8,102 nucleotides of DNA, from positions 1 through 8,102 of the forward strand of contig JAWODG010000123.1 in assembly GCA_046483385.1 (NCBI GenBank), read 5' to 3'. Below, in pieces: positions 5,954-8,102 of this stretch (position 1 is the stretch's first letter; each line of letters begins with the position of its first letter). This stretch comes from B1Sed10-231 sp046483385 (GTDB taxonomy: Bacteria > Planctomycetota > Brocadiia > SM23-32). Under the pieces are notes generated by a model. That model did not search any database, was not told the origin of the DNA, and saw nothing but the letters and a program-made list of their open reading frames with translations. A program made the translations under genes and the position numbers.

Positions 5954-7941
5954 GGGCTCGGTACCTCCTCGGACACAGGGACTCCGGTCCGACCTTTCTC
6001 GTAGTGCGAGAGCAGGCGGTTGAGGATCTCCTCGCGTTCGTCGTAGTGCGCGGGTTGGGAAGCCAGCGCGGCCCCGCGCCGGGGCAGTTCCCGCCAGCGC
6101 TTCCCCAGCACGCCCGGCACCAGATGGGCGCCGGGACGGCCGCGGCCGATACAGAGGCTGACGTAGATGTCGTCGGCCCGGCCCAGCAGGCACCCGGCGC
6201 CGGCCAGCGCCGGGTGGACCAGCGGCACGCGCGCCAGCAGCGCCCGTCGCAGGACCATCAAGCGACCCTTGATCAGGTCAACCCGGCGGTCGCGGCGAGA
6301 GCCGTTCACGTGCCAACCCTCGCGATAACCCTTTCCGTCCACCCGTTGCCAGCCGAAGAAGCCGACGATGCCGTCGGGACAGAGCTCGCGGGATGCCGCA
6401 AGGGCGTCCTCGAGCACGCGCTCGTCGGCCAGCGCCAGGTCGTCGTCGATGGTGCAGACGTATTCGGTTTCGGCGCGGGAGGCCAGCCACCAGCGCGGCA
6501 GGCAGCGCATGTTGCGCCCGACGGTCACGCAGAGGTCGACCAGGGGGTGGTCCTCGAGCGGGGTGCCGTCCGGCAGGCGGGCGTCCGGGGCGTTGTTCCA
6601 GAGCCAGACGCGGGTGCGGACGGTCTGACGGGAGATGGATTCGAGCACCTCCGGCAGGTTAGCCGGGCGGCGCCAGTTCAGCAGGCAGACCGTTACTTCC
6701 GGCAGGCCGCTGACGGGGCCTTCCGGCCCGCCAGAGCCGGTCACAGTTCGCCGCGCGGCCATGCCCGAGCTTGCGTCTCTGGGTTCGTCCAGTGACGGAT
6801 TCTTGCCACAGAGGTGGGTGAAGACCTCTTCCGGGGGCCGCTTCCAGTTTGGCTCCCGGGCGGCGAAAGCGCGTTCGGCTATCCGGTCCACCTCGCCGCG
6901 GGGCAGGTGGCGCTCACAGTGGGCGCGGAAGCGCTCCTCGAACAGGCGGCGGCCGAACAGGGTGGCGGTCACGTGCGTGACGTTCCGCCACGTTTCCCGT
7001 GCGGCGTTGGGCACTGGGTTCGAGTCGCGATAGAGGTGGCGCGTCACGGCGTTGCGGGCCACGAGGATGGGGATGTCCAGCAGGAACGCCTTGACGGCCA
7101 GCGCCTGCTCGCTGAAGCCCCAGCGCCCCGCCACGTCGTCCCACAGCCGGCCGGTGGCCCGTTCCAGCCGGTTTGCCGTCGGGCGGCTCATCACGTAGCA
7201 GGCGCCCATCGGCGCGGGCACCCGGGCGAACTCGGCCCTGCCCTCGGGCGCGGGGCGCCACTTCGCCTGCAGGCCGTCCCGCTCGTTGTAGAGCAGGTTG
7301 CAACCCCATCCGCAGAAATCCTGATTCTGGTGCTCCAGCCCCTTGCTCTTGGAACAGACGACGGCGTTGGTCCGGAGGGCCTTCCGCGCCAGCGTCTCCA
7401 GCACACCATCGGGGAAGCGCATGTGGGCGTCGTGAAAGCTCACCACGTCGCCTCCGGCCCGCTCTGCCAGCGCCCAACCGGCGTTCCGTGCTCGTCCGAC
7501 GCCCAGTGGCTCCACGTGGCGCGCCACGGTCAGGTCAGCGCCCTGGACTCGCAGGTCGGCGCAGCTTCCGTCCGTGCTGGCATCGTCCACCACGATCACT
7601 GTAAGCCGTGCCGCCCGTACGGACGCTGCAAGGGACCGCACGGTAGCTTGCACCTCATCGCCTTCGTTGCGGGCGGTGATGACGGCGCCGAGGTGCACGC
7701 CGCCCGGGGTCGTGCGGTCCGGGCAGCCGCCCCCAGTCGCGCAGTCCTGCGCATCGTGCAAGGTGCCCCGCCGGTCGGGATGGTGGCACTTCACGCGGCG
7801 CCTGTGGCAGCAGCCCTCCTGGAAGGTCTCTGCGTAGACGCAAGCGTCGCCTTCGGCGCCGTTGAAGCCGGCCGTGCCGGCTTCGTCTGCTTGCGCCGAC
7901 GGCGCAAGCGCTCGGTAGTGGTCCAGGCGGTCGCTCCTCAC
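5950..7941 (-). CDS. Double glycosyltransferase with N-terminal Cys/His cluster
   Basis: A 663-residue protein with two GT-A units. Residues 34-73 hold Cys34, 44, 45, 52, 67 and 73 with His46, 53, 54 and 62, possibly a zinc site. Unit 1 (about 83-345) has GAVITARNEG (85-94), VIVVDDASTDG (115-125) and GRARNAGWALA (149-159). Its FHDAHMRF (169-176) matches the Asp-x-His metal site of polypeptide GalNAc-transferase-like enzymes, and GFSEQALAVKAF (275-286) stands where those enzymes have their WGxE block. Unit 2 (about 414-625) has VTVCLLNWRRPANL (416-429), CTIDDDLALADE (496-507) with the DxD motif at 499-501, and a late RADDIYVSL (588-596). Both units should transfer sugars; donors and acceptors are unknown. 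The start is GTG with AGGAGG (7949-7954) seven bases upstream and overlaps the preceding gene as GTGA. It is probably cytoplasmic: no signal or membrane segment is seen. The enzyme fold is sure; the GT27-like label for unit 1 is inference. Confidence 0.82.
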   Translation of the reverse strand: MRSDRLDHYRALAPSAQADEAGTAGFNGAEGDACVYAETFQEGCCHRRRVKCHHPDRRGTLHDAQDCATGGGCPDRTTPGGVHLGAVITARNEGDEVQATVRSLAASVRAARLTVIVVDDASTDGSCADLRVQGADLTVARHVEPLGVGRARNAGWALAERAGGDVVSFHDAHMRFPDGVLETLARKALRTNAVVCSKSKGLEHQNQDFCGWGCNLLYNERDGLQAKWRPAPEGRAEFARVPAPMGACYVMSRPTANRLERATGRLWDDVAGRWGFSEQALAVKAFLLDIPILVARNAVTRHLYRDSNPVPNAARETWRNVTHVTATLFGRRLFEERFRAHCERHLPRGEVDRIAERAFAAREPNWKRPPEEVFTHLCGKNPSLDEPRDASSGMAARRTVTGSGGPEGPVSGLPEVTVCLLNWRRPANLPEVLESISRQTVRTRVWLWNNAPDARLPDGTPLEDHPLVDLCVTVGRNMRCLPRWWLASRAETEYVCTIDDDLALADERVLEDALAASRELCPDGIVGFFGWQRVDGKGYREGWHVNGSRRDRRVDLIKGRLMVLRRALLARVPLVHPALAGAGCLLGRADDIYVSLCIGRGRPGAHLVPGVLGKRWRELPRRGAALASQPAHYDEREEILNRLLSHYEKGRTGVPVSEEVPSP
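7864..7909. repeat. Two adjacent perfect hairpins in the 5' part of the double glycosyltransferase gene
   Basis: GAAGCCGGC (7864-7872) and GCCGGCTTC (7876-7884) form a perfect 9-base stem with a 3-base loop. Four bases on, GCTTGCGCC (7889-7897) and GGCGCAAGC (7901-7909) form another perfect 9-base stem with a 3-base loop. Both lie inside the open frame, coding for about residues 11-26, a low-information Ala/Gly/Glu-rich stretch before the Cys cluster. They may be REP-like repeats taken into the coding frame, or RNA hairpins that tune expression between the upstream gene and this one. Confidence 0.6.
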
Positions 7942-8102
7942 TTCGTGGCCTCCTGCGTGGTCAGACTTGCCTCGATCTGGGCGGCCGCTTCCGGCTCGAT
8001 CCGGCCGGCGCCCACAAGGTCGTCAAGTGTGCTTTGCACCTTCTCCTTCGTCGCGCCCTCGAGGGCCTTCTGGAGCACGGGGGTCAGTTCGTCGGCCTGA
8101 CT
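7938..8102 (-). CDS. C-terminal end of an unidentified protein (partial)
   Basis: The last 54 codons and the stop of a gene that enters from the right edge. The visible residues are Glu-, Ala- and Gln-rich and predicted helical (for example LTPVLQKALEGATKEKVQ and GRIEPEAAAQIEASL), with no motif that I recognise. The TGA at 7938-7940 overlaps the GTG start of the double glycosyltransferase by four bases, so the two are translationally coupled, and the gene's 3' end also carries that enzyme's AGGAGG. The pattern would suit a scaffold-like, structural or regulatory protein, but no assignment is justified from the fragment. Confidence 0.6.
   Translation of the reverse strand, partial: SQADELTPVLQKALEGATKEKVQSTLDDLVGAGRIEPEAAAQIEASLTTQEATK

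Noticed and set aside
5078..6004. Plus-strand open frame of 308 codons
   Set aside because: Antisense to the lipoprotein and the small membrane protein, both of which have strong ribosome sites and coherent hydrophobic segments.
5954..6193. An 80-residue N-terminal extension of the lipoprotein
   Set aside because: It overlaps glycosyltransferase coding sequence, is Arg/Pro/Gly-rich, and would bury the signal peptide; the ATG at 5953 has GAGGAGG and an ATGA overlap.
6814..8100. Plus-strand open frame of 428 codons
   Set aside because: Antisense to the double glycosyltransferase, no recognisable domain, low-complexity composition typical of a shadow.
1..8102. CRISPR array, tRNA, rRNA, transposase or integrase
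   Set aside because: No regularly spaced repeats with spacers, no cloverleaf-like segment, no rRNA-like stretch and no recombinase motif was seen on either strand.

Overview
The window is bacterial DNA. Genes are densely packed, most have clear Shine-Dalgarno sites, and several overlap by 4 to 8 bases. GC content is high (about 63% in spot counts on the right, nearer 45-57% in parts of the first 1.8 kb). A formylglycine-type sulfatase, several GT-A glycosyltransferases, a Thermotoga-like CorA and heptameric intergenic repeats suggest an environmental, perhaps uncultured bacterium. A planctomycete-like lineage is a guess, not a conclusion. No rRNA, tRNA, CRISPR array, transposase or integrase was seen.

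Left block, plus strand, 1 to about 1829: two orphan genes with HEPN-like character. The first (63-593) is a 176-residue HEPN-like helical protein. The second (from 975) carries an R-x4-H motif like that of HEPN ribonucleases. Composition is more AT-rich than the rest. At about 1827-1834 the second gene runs, out of frame, into the 3' 44% of a corA magnesium-channel gene whose 5' half is absent from the window. This is a recombination scar, an assembly chimera, or a real fusion broken by one base; a single-base change in the GGG at 1829-1831 would join the frames.

Middle, 2299-2528: a convergent intergenic spacer with a four-unit heptamer tandem repeat and two copies of a REP-like palindromic repeat. 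The minus strand then carries a type I sulfatase (2529-4016) with its own Shine-Dalgarno site and a possible leader hairpin.

Right block, minus strand, read from 8102 down to 4116: the 3' end of an unidentified gene, a 663-residue double glycosyltransferase with an N-terminal Cys/His cluster, a lipoprotein with an internal membrane segment, a 33-residue single-span membrane protein, and a 294-residue glycosyltransferase. The first four are joined by GTGA, ATGA and 8-base overlaps, so they are probably one translationally coupled transcript. The likely theme is glycosylation at the cell envelope or of a phage-like particle. The sulfatase lies 99 bases downstream on the same strand and may or may not belong to the same unit.
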